Positions 1 through 6,730 of a DNA stretch of 27,041 nt are shown one piece after another. Both the position numbers and the translations under genes were made by a program. Source of the stretch: JAWXBR01 sp034440235 (lineage in GTDB: Bacteria > Bacteroidota > Ignavibacteria > Kapaibacteriales > Kapaibacteriaceae). The notes under the pieces are model-generated. The model was not told the DNA's origin. It worked only from the letters and a program-made list of their open reading frames with translations, and did no database searches. Location: assembly GCA_034440235.1 (NCBI GenBank), contig JAWXBR010000060.1, positions 1-27,041 of the forward strand. The letters run 5' to 3'. Numbering within the stretch: position 1 is the first letter of the stretch; each line of letters starts with the position of its first letter.

Positions 1-287
1 AGAACCACCGCACCATCGGCTCGGTAGAAGCCGCAGATGAGGATTTCGCTGACGAATGGACCAATCTGACGTGGAGGGAAGTTGGTTACACAGAGCACCT
101 GCTTGCCAATTAACGTCTCGGGTTGGTACAACACGGTGATTTGTGCACTCGAGGCTCGAACTCCAAGCTCATTACCCAAGTCGACCCATACCTTGTATGC
201 AGCCTTGCGTGCTTCTGGGAACTCTTCGACTCGCACAATCGTGCCAGCTCGTAATTCAACGCGTTCGAAATCATCCCAACCAATCAT
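1..287 (-). CDS. csaA: CsaA-type tRNA-binding-domain protein (3' end beyond the window)
   Basis: The reverse strand reads from an ATG at 287-285 to the window edge without a stop, giving 95 residues that begin MIGWDDFERVELRAGTI. The segments EEFPEARKAAYK, SSAQIT, LIGKQVLCVTNFPP and EILICGF follow the pattern of CsaA, an OB-fold protein of about 110 residues related to the tRNA-binding domain of Trbp111 and of MetRS/PheT. The family binds tRNA and has been described as an export-related chaperone in Bacillus subtilis. Only about 15 C-terminal residues should be missing. An in-frame stop lies just upstream (308-306), so the start is well constrained. The ribosome binding site is weak. The gene is divergent from hpnE, with 88 bp between the two starts. 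The family call is firm; the physiological role is not shown by the sequence. Confidence 0.85.
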   Translation of the reverse strand, partial: MIGWDDFERVELRAGTIVRVEEFPEARKAAYKVWVDLGNELGVRASSAQITVLYQPETLIGKQVLCVTNFPPRQIGPFVSEILICGFYRADGAVV

Positions 288-325
288 GAATGTATTCCCA
301 AGTAATCATGTCGGCAACTTCAACA

Positions 326-387
326 ACTTTGTACAATGAACCATGACTTGGCACAATGATTTGTGACTTTGTACAATGAACCATGAC
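326..387. repeat. 22-bp direct repeat duplicating the hpnE start region
   Basis: An identical 22-bp segment occurs at 326-347 and 366-387, with a 40-bp period. Each copy contains ACTTTGTACAATGAACC followed by ATGAC, so each carries an ATG followed by AAC CAT GAC. The downstream copy holds the hpnE start. The upstream copy makes a seven-codon reading frame (ATG at 336, TGA at 357-359) whose first four residues, MNHD, equal those of HpnE. It is in a different frame from hpnE (offset of 40). This may be a slippage duplication or a small upstream ORF in the leader. Confidence 0.85.
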
Positions 388-1713
388 GTTCTAGTAATAG
401 GTGGCGGCTGGGCGGGTATTGCCGCTGCGGTCGAGGCAAGACGGCGGGGCCGAAGCGTCACGCTTGTCGAAACGCATCCCTATCTGGGAGGTAGGGCCCG
501 ATCGTTTGTCGAGCGTGTGACGGGAGAGACAATCGACAACGGACAACATGTGGTGATGGGCTGTTACCATACGTTCCTAGCGACGATAGCAGAACTGGGT
601 ATTAGCAATGGCTTCCGCACTCAGACTGCCACCCGAGTTGTGTTTGTAGATGTAAACCAACGTCGCGATGTACTCGATGCGTCAAAGCTGCCTGGACGTC
701 TCGGAATTGCATTCGGTATTCTAGGGCTGTCTCACGTCAGCCTACGAGGCCGGATGGCGGCACTGCGATTCGCACATAGCGTCCGAAGTCCTGCTTTTAC
801 CGCCGTTGGCCTTACATGCCATGAGCTGCTGATTAGAGAACGTCAGACCGATGACGCCATACGGCGGTTTTGGGAGCCCATCATCCTCGCAACGTTGAAC
901 GCCCCAATGCACAAAGCAGCTGCCTCGCTGCTAGTAACTGTACTTCGGCGAGCATTCTTCGGAAACCGGACCGACGGTAGCATTTATATTCCTACAGATG
1001 GCCTCAGCTCCCTCTCAGAGCCCCTTACTAGGGTTCTACAGAGCGCCGGAGGTGGGGTAATGTTGAGCACAGCGGTCGATCGTTTAGTTGCAGATGGCAA
1101 CCGCATTTCGTCGGTTGTGTTGTCAGATGGTAGTTCACATTCTGTCAACTCCGTTGTGTGCGCCATACCCCAGCGATCACTACTTCGATTACTCGAAGCG
1201 TCACTTACTGGAGACACTCAGCCGCATAACGTGTATTCCGAAGTTGAGTTTTCACCCATCATTTCTGTCTACCTATGGTACGATCGGGCCTGGATGAACG
1301 ACGAGTTTGTAGCTGCACTCGGCACGACAATTCAGTGGGTGTTTAATAGACGCTTGTTTGTACGTGCGGTACCGGATGTTGTTGAGCGTTACCCCGGACA
1401 CGTTTCTGTTACCGTAAGCGCAGCATCTGATCTTGCATTAGAGCCAATCGAAACAATCATCGAAGTCTGTGACAGAGAACTGCGATTGTTGTTCAGTGAT
1501 ATGCACGATGCTAAACTCTTACATGGTGTGGTGATCAAGGAAAAGCAAGCAACACCACTCATCACACCTGCGAAAGAATTGGAACGTGCATCCGCCGTGA
1601 CGCCATGGACCAACGTGGCTCTGGCTGGGGACTGGACGGATACGGGGCTCCCAGCTACGCTTGAGGGGGCTGCGTTGAGCGGAGTCCGCGCCGTTGATGT
1701 ACTATCGTTATAA
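376..1713 (+). CDS. hpnE: HpnE-type FAD-dependent hydroxysqualene dehydroxylase
   Basis: This is a 445-aa flavoprotein. The N-terminus carries the dinucleotide-binding motif GGGWAG (residues 9-14), followed by LGGRARSF and DNGQHVVMG. The C-terminus has the FAD-contacting stretch LAGDWTDTGLPATLEGA. The DNGQH element and the short length separate HpnE from the larger CrtI phytoene desaturases. In the known pathway HpnC, HpnD and HpnE convert farnesyl diphosphate to squalene, and HpnE reduces hydroxysqualene in the last step, feeding hopanoid synthesis. No hpnC, hpnD or shc is in this window, so the pathway context is not visible, and a related amine-oxidase-fold desaturase acting on another isoprenoid is the alternative. 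The ATG at 376 lies in the second copy of a 22-bp repeat. The 3' end overlaps the convergent PAP2 gene by 59 bp. Confidence 0.85.
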   Translation: MNHDVLVIGGGWAGIAAAVEARRRGRSVTLVETHPYLGGRARSFVERVTGETIDNGQHVVMGCYHTFLATIAELGISNGFRTQTATRVVFVDVNQRRDVLDASKLPGRLGIAFGILGLSHVSLRGRMAALRFAHSVRSPAFTAVGLTCHELLIRERQTDDAIRRFWEPIILATLNAPMHKAAASLLVTVLRRAFFGNRTDGSIYIPTDGLSSLSEPLTRVLQSAGGGVMLSTAVDRLVADGNRISSVVLSDGSSHSVNSVVCAIPQRSLLRLLEASLTGDTQPHNVYSEVEFSPIISVYLWYDRAWMNDEFVAALGTTIQWVFNRRLFVRAVPDVVERYPGHVSVTVSAASDLALEPIETIIEVCDRELRLLFSDMHDAKLLHGVVIKEKQATPLITPAKELERASAVTPWTNVALAGDWTDTGLPATLEGAALSGVRAVDVLSL

Positions 1714-2233
1714 TCTTTTTTATCAACCATAACACACCTGCTCCTGCAATTGCGCCAATTGCAGCGCCGCCGACAACATCACTCACATAGTGCACTCCAA
1801 CATATACACGTGAGAATGCTATTAGTGCAACGAGAGACCAGAAGACAAATCGGAGCCGTGGATAGAACGAAGAAGCAATTACAGCTGCTGCTGCATTATT
1901 GAGTGCGTGATTGGACGGGAAAGAACCACCACCACTTCCTACGAGTTTGTGTACATCTGGAAGTACTTCGTACGGTCGTAGCCGTCCTATGGGCTCTTTC
2001 AGAAGATGTGTGCTTAAGGGGTCAAGAATTGCAACTGCAAGGAGCAGCGCCAGAGCACACCAACGTCCTTCGGTCTTTCCAAAGATGAGCAGCCATAGGA
2101 TTGCCAATGCGTAGATTGGACGCCACACGACTGTGCTAGACACCACAGGCATAAGCGTATCGAAAAAAGAGTTAGAGAGGCCGTGATTTATAGCGTAAAA
2201 GAGGAAAGTGTCGAACTGTTGAAAGGCGTCCAT
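1655..2233 (-). CDS. PAP2-family membrane phosphatase
   Basis: This 192-aa protein is mostly hydrophobic, with about five or six membrane segments. It has the full PAP2 acid-phosphatase signature: K79-x6-R86-P87 (KEPIGRLRP), then SFPSNH at 104-109 with catalytic H109, then S141-R142-x5-H148-x3-D152. The second motif has PSNH instead of the usual PSGH. Enzymes of this size and type dephosphorylate lipid phosphates such as undecaprenyl diphosphate, phosphatidylglycerol phosphate or isoprenoid diphosphates at the outer face of the inner membrane. The substrate cannot be read from the sequence; undecaprenyl-diphosphate recycling or an isoprenoid-diphosphate role beside hpnE are both possible. The ATG at 2233-2231 starts MDAFQQFDTFLF. 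No strong ribosome binding site is visible. The gene runs into hpnE tail to tail with a 59-bp overlap of coding sequence. Confidence 0.88.
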   Translation of the reverse strand: MDAFQQFDTFLFYAINHGLSNSFFDTLMPVVSSTVVWRPIYALAILWLLIFGKTEGRWCALALLLAVAILDPLSTHLLKEPIGRLRPYEVLPDVHKLVGSGGGSFPSNHALNNAAAAVIASSFYPRLRFVFWSLVALIAFSRVYVGVHYVSDVVGGAAIGAIAGAGVLWLIKKIITIVHQRRGLRSTQPPQA

Positions 2234-2342
2234 CTACCCAGCCGTGTAAAAGTTGTTATACGAATTTGGATTTTGTTTCCACAGACCAAGATACTTTTTA
2301 TCCACATGGACCTCATATTGTTCAAATAGTCAAGTCATGAGG

Positions 2343-2372
2343 TTGCCACGTTGTAGTCGCTGAATAAATTTG
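2343..2372 (+). promoter_or_regulatory. Bacteroidota-type promoter of nrdJ
   Basis: TTG at 2343-2345 is followed after exactly 19 bp by TAAATTTG at 2365-2372. This matches the Bacteroidota primary-sigma consensus (TTG, about 19-21 bp, TAnnTTTG) at every defined base. Transcription would begin near 2379, leaving a leader of about 175 nt before the nrdJ ATG. Confidence 0.72.
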
Positions 2373-2506
2373 CCTTACACTGTCTTGCAGAACACGCAGC
2401 ATAAATCGAGTGCCCGGATTCAAGACCCATAATCAGTAGCAAGACAGAAAACCCAGCCGAAGACAGATTTACACAAGACTAACAAGACTTTTAACGGAAG
2501 CCTTAC

Positions 2507-2527
2507 CGCTGACCGATAGCGTCAGCG
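2507..2527 (+). promoter_or_regulatory. Inverted repeat in the nrdJ leader
   Basis: CGCTGAC (2507-2513) and GTCAGCG (2521-2527) are perfect complements around a 7-nt spacer. The hairpin ends 15 nt before the GAGAGG ribosome binding site at 2543-2548. It could affect translation initiation or be a protein-binding site. It is too short to identify further. Confidence 0.45.
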
Positions 2528-2554
2528 TCGCTTCTATTGCCGAGAGAGGGTTTC

Positions 2555-5500
2555 ATGAAGATTGAGCGTCGATTTACCTCGTCGGGATCAGATCCGTACG
2601 AGATGTTTACATATACCCAAAGAACGTCTGTGTTGCGCAACCCTGACGGCTCGGTGGTTTTTCAAATGGAGAACATTGAAGTCCCGTCAACCTGGTCGCA
2701 GGTTGCCACGGACATCCTTGCACAGAAGTACTTCCGTAAAGCTGGGGTGCCGCAGGTGCAAGACGGCGTTCCGGTGCTTGATGAGAGCGGGCAGCCAGTG
2801 CTTGGACCAGAGCGATCCCTGAAGCAGGTCGTTCATCGGTTGGCCGGATGCTGGCGCTGGTGGGGCGAGAAACACGGATATTTTGATTCTGCAGAAGACG
2901 CACAAACGTTCTACGACGAAATAGCCTACATGCTGTTAAGGCAGATGGCAGCACCCAATTCACCCCAATGGTTTAATACCGGCCTTAATCATGCCTATGG
3001 TATTACAGGCAGTTCTCAAGGACACTACTACGTAGACCCTGATACCAAGAAGCTCACACGATCAGCAGATTCATACACGCATCCGCAACCTCATGCCTGT
3101 TTCATTCAGTCGGTTAATGACGACCTAGTGAATGAAGGTGGCATTTTCGATCTGGTTACGCGCGAAGCTCGAATCTTCAAGTTCGGTTCGGGAACAGGTA
3201 GCAACTTTTCAAATCTTCGTGGCGAGCAGGAAAAACTTTCGGGTGGTGGTGTCTCTTCCGGACTCATGTCCTTCCTCAAGATTTTCGATCGCGCAGCGGG
3301 CGCTATCAAGTCAGGCGGCACTACACGTCGCGCCGCTAAGATGGTGATTGTGAACGTCGATCACCCGGATATCGAGAAGTTCATTGAGTGGAAGGCGAAG
3401 GAAGAAGAAAAGGTCGCAGCTCTTGTTGCTGGGTCGAAGATCAACGCGACGTTTTTGCAGTCCATCATGGACGAAGCAATTACGGGTGGTGCCGATCCGA
3501 AAGAGAACCGCAAGCTCGACATCATGATTCGTCGTGCATTACATCGTGGTGTACCGTATAACATCATCAATCGCGCGCTTGCACTGGTCGACCAAGGTTA
3601 TAGCGCCATCAACTTCAGTACGTATGACACGCATTATGAAAGCGACGCATACGTAACGGTATCAGGTCAGAACTCGAACAACACCGTTCGCGTTACCAAT
3701 GCCTTCATGGATGCTGTCCTAAACGACTCGACATGGGATCTTGTCTGGCGTACCGATTCTACGAAGCGCCGCACGGTTCGTGCGCGTGCATTGTGGGACA
3801 AGATCAACATGTGCGCTTGGAAGAGTGCCGATCCTGGACTTCAGTTCGACACTACCATCAACGAGTGGCACACGTGTCCTGCCGACGGCCGCATCAACGG
3901 CTCCAATCCATGTTCAGAATACATGTTTCTCGATGATACAGCATGTAATCTGGCGTCACTGAATCTTGCGCATTTCTACAACGAAGAGACCGGCACATTC
4001 AAGGTCGACGACTATGCACATGGTGTTCGACTATGGACCATCGTACTAGAAATCTCTGTGCTTATGGCGCAGTTCCCTTCTAAAGAAGTTGCTCAAAAAA
4101 GTTACGATTTCAGAACACTAGGCCTGGGTTATGCAAACCTTGGTACCGTGTTGATGGTGATGGGCATTCCGTACGATTCACCCGAAGCACTTGCAATGTG
4201 CGGCGCACTCAGTGCAATCATGACTGGTGAATCTTATGCTACGTCGGCCGAAATGGCGCGCGACGTTGGCACGTTCCCGAAGTTCAAGAACAACCGCGAC
4301 GCAATGTTACGCGTCATCCGAAACCACAGGCGTGCAGCATATCACGCTCCAGAGGAAGAGTACGAGGGGCTTACAACCTATCCCCTTGCAATAGAGGAAC
4401 AGTACGTCGCGAGCGATTTGGTAAAGGCTGCTCGCGATTCGTGGGACCGTGCATTAGCGCTTGGGGAGAAGCACGGTTATCGCAATGCACAGTCGACGGT
4501 GATTGCACCAACGGGCACCATCGGTCTTGTGATGGATTGTGATACGACTGGTATCGAACCGGACTTCGCAATCGTGAAGTTCAAAAAGCTGGCAGGGGGC
4601 GGATACTTTAAAATCGTAAACCAGTCTGTGAATAAAGCGCTTCACAAACTGGGGTATTCAGAAGACGAAATCGAAGACATCGAGAAATACTGCAAAGGTC
4701 ATGGCACTATCGTCGGTTGTAGCGTAATTAACCGCTCTTCGCTAAAAGAAAAGGGTCTTACCGACGAGGCCGTCGACTCCATTGAGAAGCAGCTCGATAC
4801 TGCATTCGATATCCGCTTTGTATTCAACAGGTATACAGTCGGTGATGATCTCTGCCACCGTCTCGGTTTCACCGATGCTCAGTTGAACGACCCGTCATTC
4901 GATCTACTTCGTGGACTTGGTTTTACAAAAGAAGAAGTCGAAACAGCAAACGATTTTGTCTGCGGTACAATGATGATCGAAGGCGCTCCGCTTATTCGCG
5001 CCGAACACCTTCCTGTATTCGATTGTGCTAGCAGATGCGGCAAACGAGGTCGGCGATACATCGCACACATGGCGCACGTGCGCATGATGGCCGCTGCTCA
5101 GCCTTTTGTAAGTGGTGCTATCTCTAAGACCATAAACATGCCTACCGAAGCCACAATTGTGCAAGTAGGTGATGTACATCTCGAATCGTGGAAGCTGATG
5201 CTTAAGGCCATTGCATTATACCGCGATGGATCGAAGCTGTCGCAGCCCCTTAACGCAAGCAATGACGACTACGACGAAGTTGTAATGCTCGGTGACGAGG
5301 ATACACTAGACGAGACGAAGGGTCCTAAAGAAGTTTACGAACGTATTCTCGAACGTGTGTACCATCGTGCCGAACGACGCCGTCTGCCGAAACGTAGAAA
5401 GGGTTATGTGCGCGAGGCAACGGTAGGTGGACACAAAGTGTACCTGCGAACGGGCGAGTTCGAAGACAATACACTCGGCGAAATCTTCATCGATATGTAC

Positions 5501-6040
5501 AAGGAAGGGGCTTCGTTTAAGGGGCTCATGAATTGTTTTGCCGTGCTGACTTCTAAGGCGTTGCAATACGGCATACCGCTCGATGAACTCGTGGATACAT
5601 TTACGTTTACACGATTCGAGCCGGCAGGGTTTGTAGAAGGACACGAAGCGATAAAGAATGCGACGTCTATTCTCGATTACGTCTTCCGTACACTGGGCTA
5701 TGATTACCTGAATCGCACAGACTTCGTTCATGTCAAGGCAGTCGATGAGGTACACGTACCACAACAGCCCCTTGCCGAACAACCGGCATTGCCTCATAAT
5801 GTTCATGCGGTAGATGCCGCCACGTACGAGCCGCCAATTACGGTCGATGATGTCCTTGGCTCAGATCATACGAACGGCAATGGCATTGGGGCAATGACAC
5901 AGCCTATCTCAAAGCGAGAAATGGCAATAGAAAGCGGATTTACAGGAGAGCAGTGCTCGTACTGTAGCTCACTTAGGGTCCGACGAAACGGCTCCTGTAC
6001 CGTCTGCGACGATTGTGGTGCAACAAGTGGTTGTTCATAA
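2555..6040 (+). CDS. nrdJ: Adenosylcobalamin-dependent (class II) ribonucleotide reductase
   Basis: This 1161-aa enzyme reduces ribonucleotides to deoxyribonucleotides using a B12-derived thiyl radical, so it needs neither an NrdB subunit nor oxygen. Visible features are the N-terminal redox cysteine in HACFIQS, FGSGTGSNFSNLRGE, KSGGTTRRAAKMV, the NPCSE motif (451-455, radical-bearing C453), TACNLASLNL with the second redox cysteine, and PTGTIGLVMDCDTTGIEPD for substrate phosphate. The C-terminal tail has C1134-x2-C1137 and then C1148, C1151, C1154 and C1160 (ending CGATSGCS), the zinc-ribbon-like tail of the long NrdJ family. The frame is open from a TTG at 2537, but ATG 2555 has a GAGAGG site 6 nt upstream and gives the usual start MKIERRF. 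It stands alone, driven by a strong promoter. Confidence 0.95.
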   Translation: MKIERRFTSSGSDPYEMFTYTQRTSVLRNPDGSVVFQMENIEVPSTWSQVATDILAQKYFRKAGVPQVQDGVPVLDESGQPVLGPERSLKQVVHRLAGCWRWWGEKHGYFDSAEDAQTFYDEIAYMLLRQMAAPNSPQWFNTGLNHAYGITGSSQGHYYVDPDTKKLTRSADSYTHPQPHACFIQSVNDDLVNEGGIFDLVTREARIFKFGSGTGSNFSNLRGEQEKLSGGGVSSGLMSFLKIFDRAAGAIKSGGTTRRAAKMVIVNVDHPDIEKFIEWKAKEEEKVAALVAGSKINATFLQSIMDEAITGGADPKENRKLDIMIRRALHRGVPYNIINRALALVDQGYSAINFSTYDTHYESDAYVTVSGQNSNNTVRVTNAFMDAVLNDSTWDLVWRTDSTKRRTVRARALWDKINMCAWKSADPGLQFDTTINEWHTCPADGRINGSNPCSEYMFLDDTACNLASLNLAHFYNEETGTFKVDDYAHGVRLWTIVLEISVLMAQFPSKEVAQKSYDFRTLGLGYANLGTVLMVMGIPYDSPEALAMCGALSAIMTGESYATSAEMARDVGTFPKFKNNRDAMLRVIRNHRRAAYHAPEEEYEGLTTYPLAIEEQYVASDLVKAARDSWDRALALGEKHGYRNAQSTVIAPTGTIGLVMDCDTTGIEPDFAIVKFKKLAGGGYFKIVNQSVNKALHKLGYSEDEIEDIEKYCKGHGTIVGCSVINRSSLKEKGLTDEAVDSIEKQLDTAFDIRFVFNRYTVGDDLCHRLGFTDAQLNDPSFDLLRGLGFTKEEVETANDFVCGTMMIEGAPLIRAEHLPVFDCASRCGKRGRRYIAHMAHVRMMAAAQPFVSGAISKTINMPTEATIVQVGDVHLESWKLMLKAIALYRDGSKLSQPLNASNDDYDEVVMLGDEDTLDETKGPKEVYERILERVYHRAERRRLPKRRKGYVREATVGGHKVYLRTGEFEDNTLGEIFIDMYKEGASFKGLMNCFAVLTSKALQYGIPLDELVDTFTFTRFEPAGFVEGHEAIKNATSILDYVFRTLGYDYLNRTDFVHVKAVDEVHVPQQPLAEQPALPHNVHAVDAATYEPPITVDDVLGSDHTNGNGIGAMTQPISKREMAIESGFTGEQCSYCSSLRVRRNGSCTVCDDCGATSGCS

Positions 6041-6132
6041 CTCGGAGTCTCTAGGGAACTTTATCGCACCGTTGACTCGTAGGGCGCACAATAACAGGCT
6101 AGATCTCTAGTCTCCCGACCGTGGACCTTTTG

Positions 6133-6160
6133 CAGCTGCTGACAGAGCTGAGAGGTTTTT
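6133..6160 (+). terminator. Weak hairpin with T-run after nrdJ
   Basis: CAGCT (6133-6137) and AGCTG (6146-6150) can pair around an 8-nt loop and are followed by AGAGGTTTTT. The stem is only 5 bp, so this is a weak candidate for the nrdJ terminator. It lies immediately upstream of the promoter of the next gene. Confidence 0.3.
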
Positions 6161-6162
6161 AC

Positions 6163-6192
6163 TTGGAGAACCGGACCCGATGACCTAATTTG
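6163..6192 (+). promoter_or_regulatory. Candidate promoter of the cysteine-rich gene
   Basis: TTG at 6163-6165 and CTAATTTG at 6185-6192 have the same 26-bp offset between the TTG and the TTTG as the nrdJ promoter. The -7 element deviates from TAnnTTTG in its first two bases, because TA is shifted by one. The predicted start near 6199 leaves a leader of about 22 nt containing a strong AGGAG site. Confidence 0.5.
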
Positions 6193-6221
6193 TTAGCTGA
6201 CCATTCCAACAGGAGAAAAAC

Positions 6222-6614
6222 ATGAACTTCCTCAAGACCTGCGCAATTGCCGCTCTCACGCTCGGCACATCGATGACTGTGGCTTACGCTGGCATTCGTT
6301 GCGACGAACACGCCAAGAAGGCTTCGACTACAAAAGCCTCGTCGGGTTGCGCTACGAAAACAACAAAGGTTTCGACCGCATCGACGCTCAGCACAGAGTG
6401 TACGACAGCTGAAAAACAGGCTTGCACAGACGCAGAAAAGCAAGCATGCGCCAAGAATGTTAAGATGACGTCGGTGAAGAAGGTAAAAAGTGGCAGCTCA
6501 TGCTGCGCTTCGAAGGTGAAAGATGTAAAGACGGCATCAGCTGAAGCAGTAGCTACTCCTGCGCAAGCTCAAGTTGTCCATACATCGGTTCAACCCGTAA
6601 CACCAAACAAGTAA
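6222..6614 (+). CDS. Small exported cysteine- and lysine-rich protein, unknown function
   Basis: This is a 130-aa protein I do not recognise. The N-terminus is a clear Sec signal peptide: MNFLK, a hydrophobic core, and AYA at 21-23 as the likely signal-peptidase I site. The mature part of about 107 residues is low in hydrophobics and rich in Lys, Thr, Ser and Ala. It has seven cysteines (C27, C43, C60, C68, C76, C94, C95), including an exact internal repeat AEKQAC at 63-68 and 71-76 and a vicinal CC pair. The C-terminal 30 residues lack cysteine and are Ala/Val/Thr/Pro-rich. Such a composition fits a metal-binding, disulfide-linked or surface-associated periplasmic protein, but nothing visible decides between them. 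AGGAG lies 6-10 nt upstream of the ATG. It appears to be a separate transcription unit, with a candidate promoter before it and a hairpin after it. Confidence 0.75.
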   Translation: MNFLKTCAIAALTLGTSMTVAYAGIRCDEHAKKASTTKASSGCATKTTKVSTASTLSTECTTAEKQACTDAEKQACAKNVKMTSVKKVKSGSSCCASKVKDVKTASAEAVATPAQAQVVHTSVQPVTPNK

Positions 6615-6638
6615 GACGAAGAAAAACGATGTGACCGA

Positions 6639-6670
6639 AAAGGGAATCTTGTCCTAACAGGGTTCCCTTT
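6639..6670 (+). terminator. Hairpin after the cysteine-rich gene
   Basis: AAAGGGAATCTT (6639-6650) pairs with 6659-6670 (ending TTCCCTTT) over 12 positions, two of them G-T, around an 8-nt loop. There is no long T-run after the stem; the right arm itself ends in TTT. It is likely a terminator or attenuator separating the small gene from the envelope cluster. Confidence 0.5.
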
Positions 6671-6730
6671 CGCGTCCTGACCAGGGCGGGCAGCAACAGA
6701 AGGCAGAGTTCATAACGCTGGGAGATTGCC

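Larger units (their letters stand above)
2234..2554. other. Gene-free leader region upstream of nrdJ
   Basis: These 321 bp between the divergent PAP2 and ribonucleotide reductase starts hold no convincing gene. They contain the nrdJ promoter (2343-2372), implying a leader of roughly 175 nt. The leader has a 9-bp-period repeat of ACAAGACT (2473-2480 and 2482-2489) and a 7-bp inverted repeat (2507-2527) just upstream of the ribosome binding site. No NrdR box pair or clear cobalamin riboswitch core was recognised. Confidence 0.6.

Noticed and set aside
376..1713. CrtI-type phytoene desaturase for this flavoprotein
   Set aside because: The length (445 aa) and the DNGQH and ATLEGA segments fit HpnE better than CrtI, which is about 490-510 aa.
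2373..2554. Cobalamin riboswitch or NrdR boxes ahead of the B12-dependent reductase
   Set aside because: A fragment AGCCGAAGAC is faintly like part of the cobalamin riboswitch core, but the B12 box and the other core segments are absent or in the wrong order. No pair of NrdR-like 16-bp sites was seen.
5306..5806. 166-codon open frame on the minus strand
   Set aside because: It lies wholly antisense to nrdJ, where the coding pattern and known motifs are unambiguous; it shows no signal or domain pattern.
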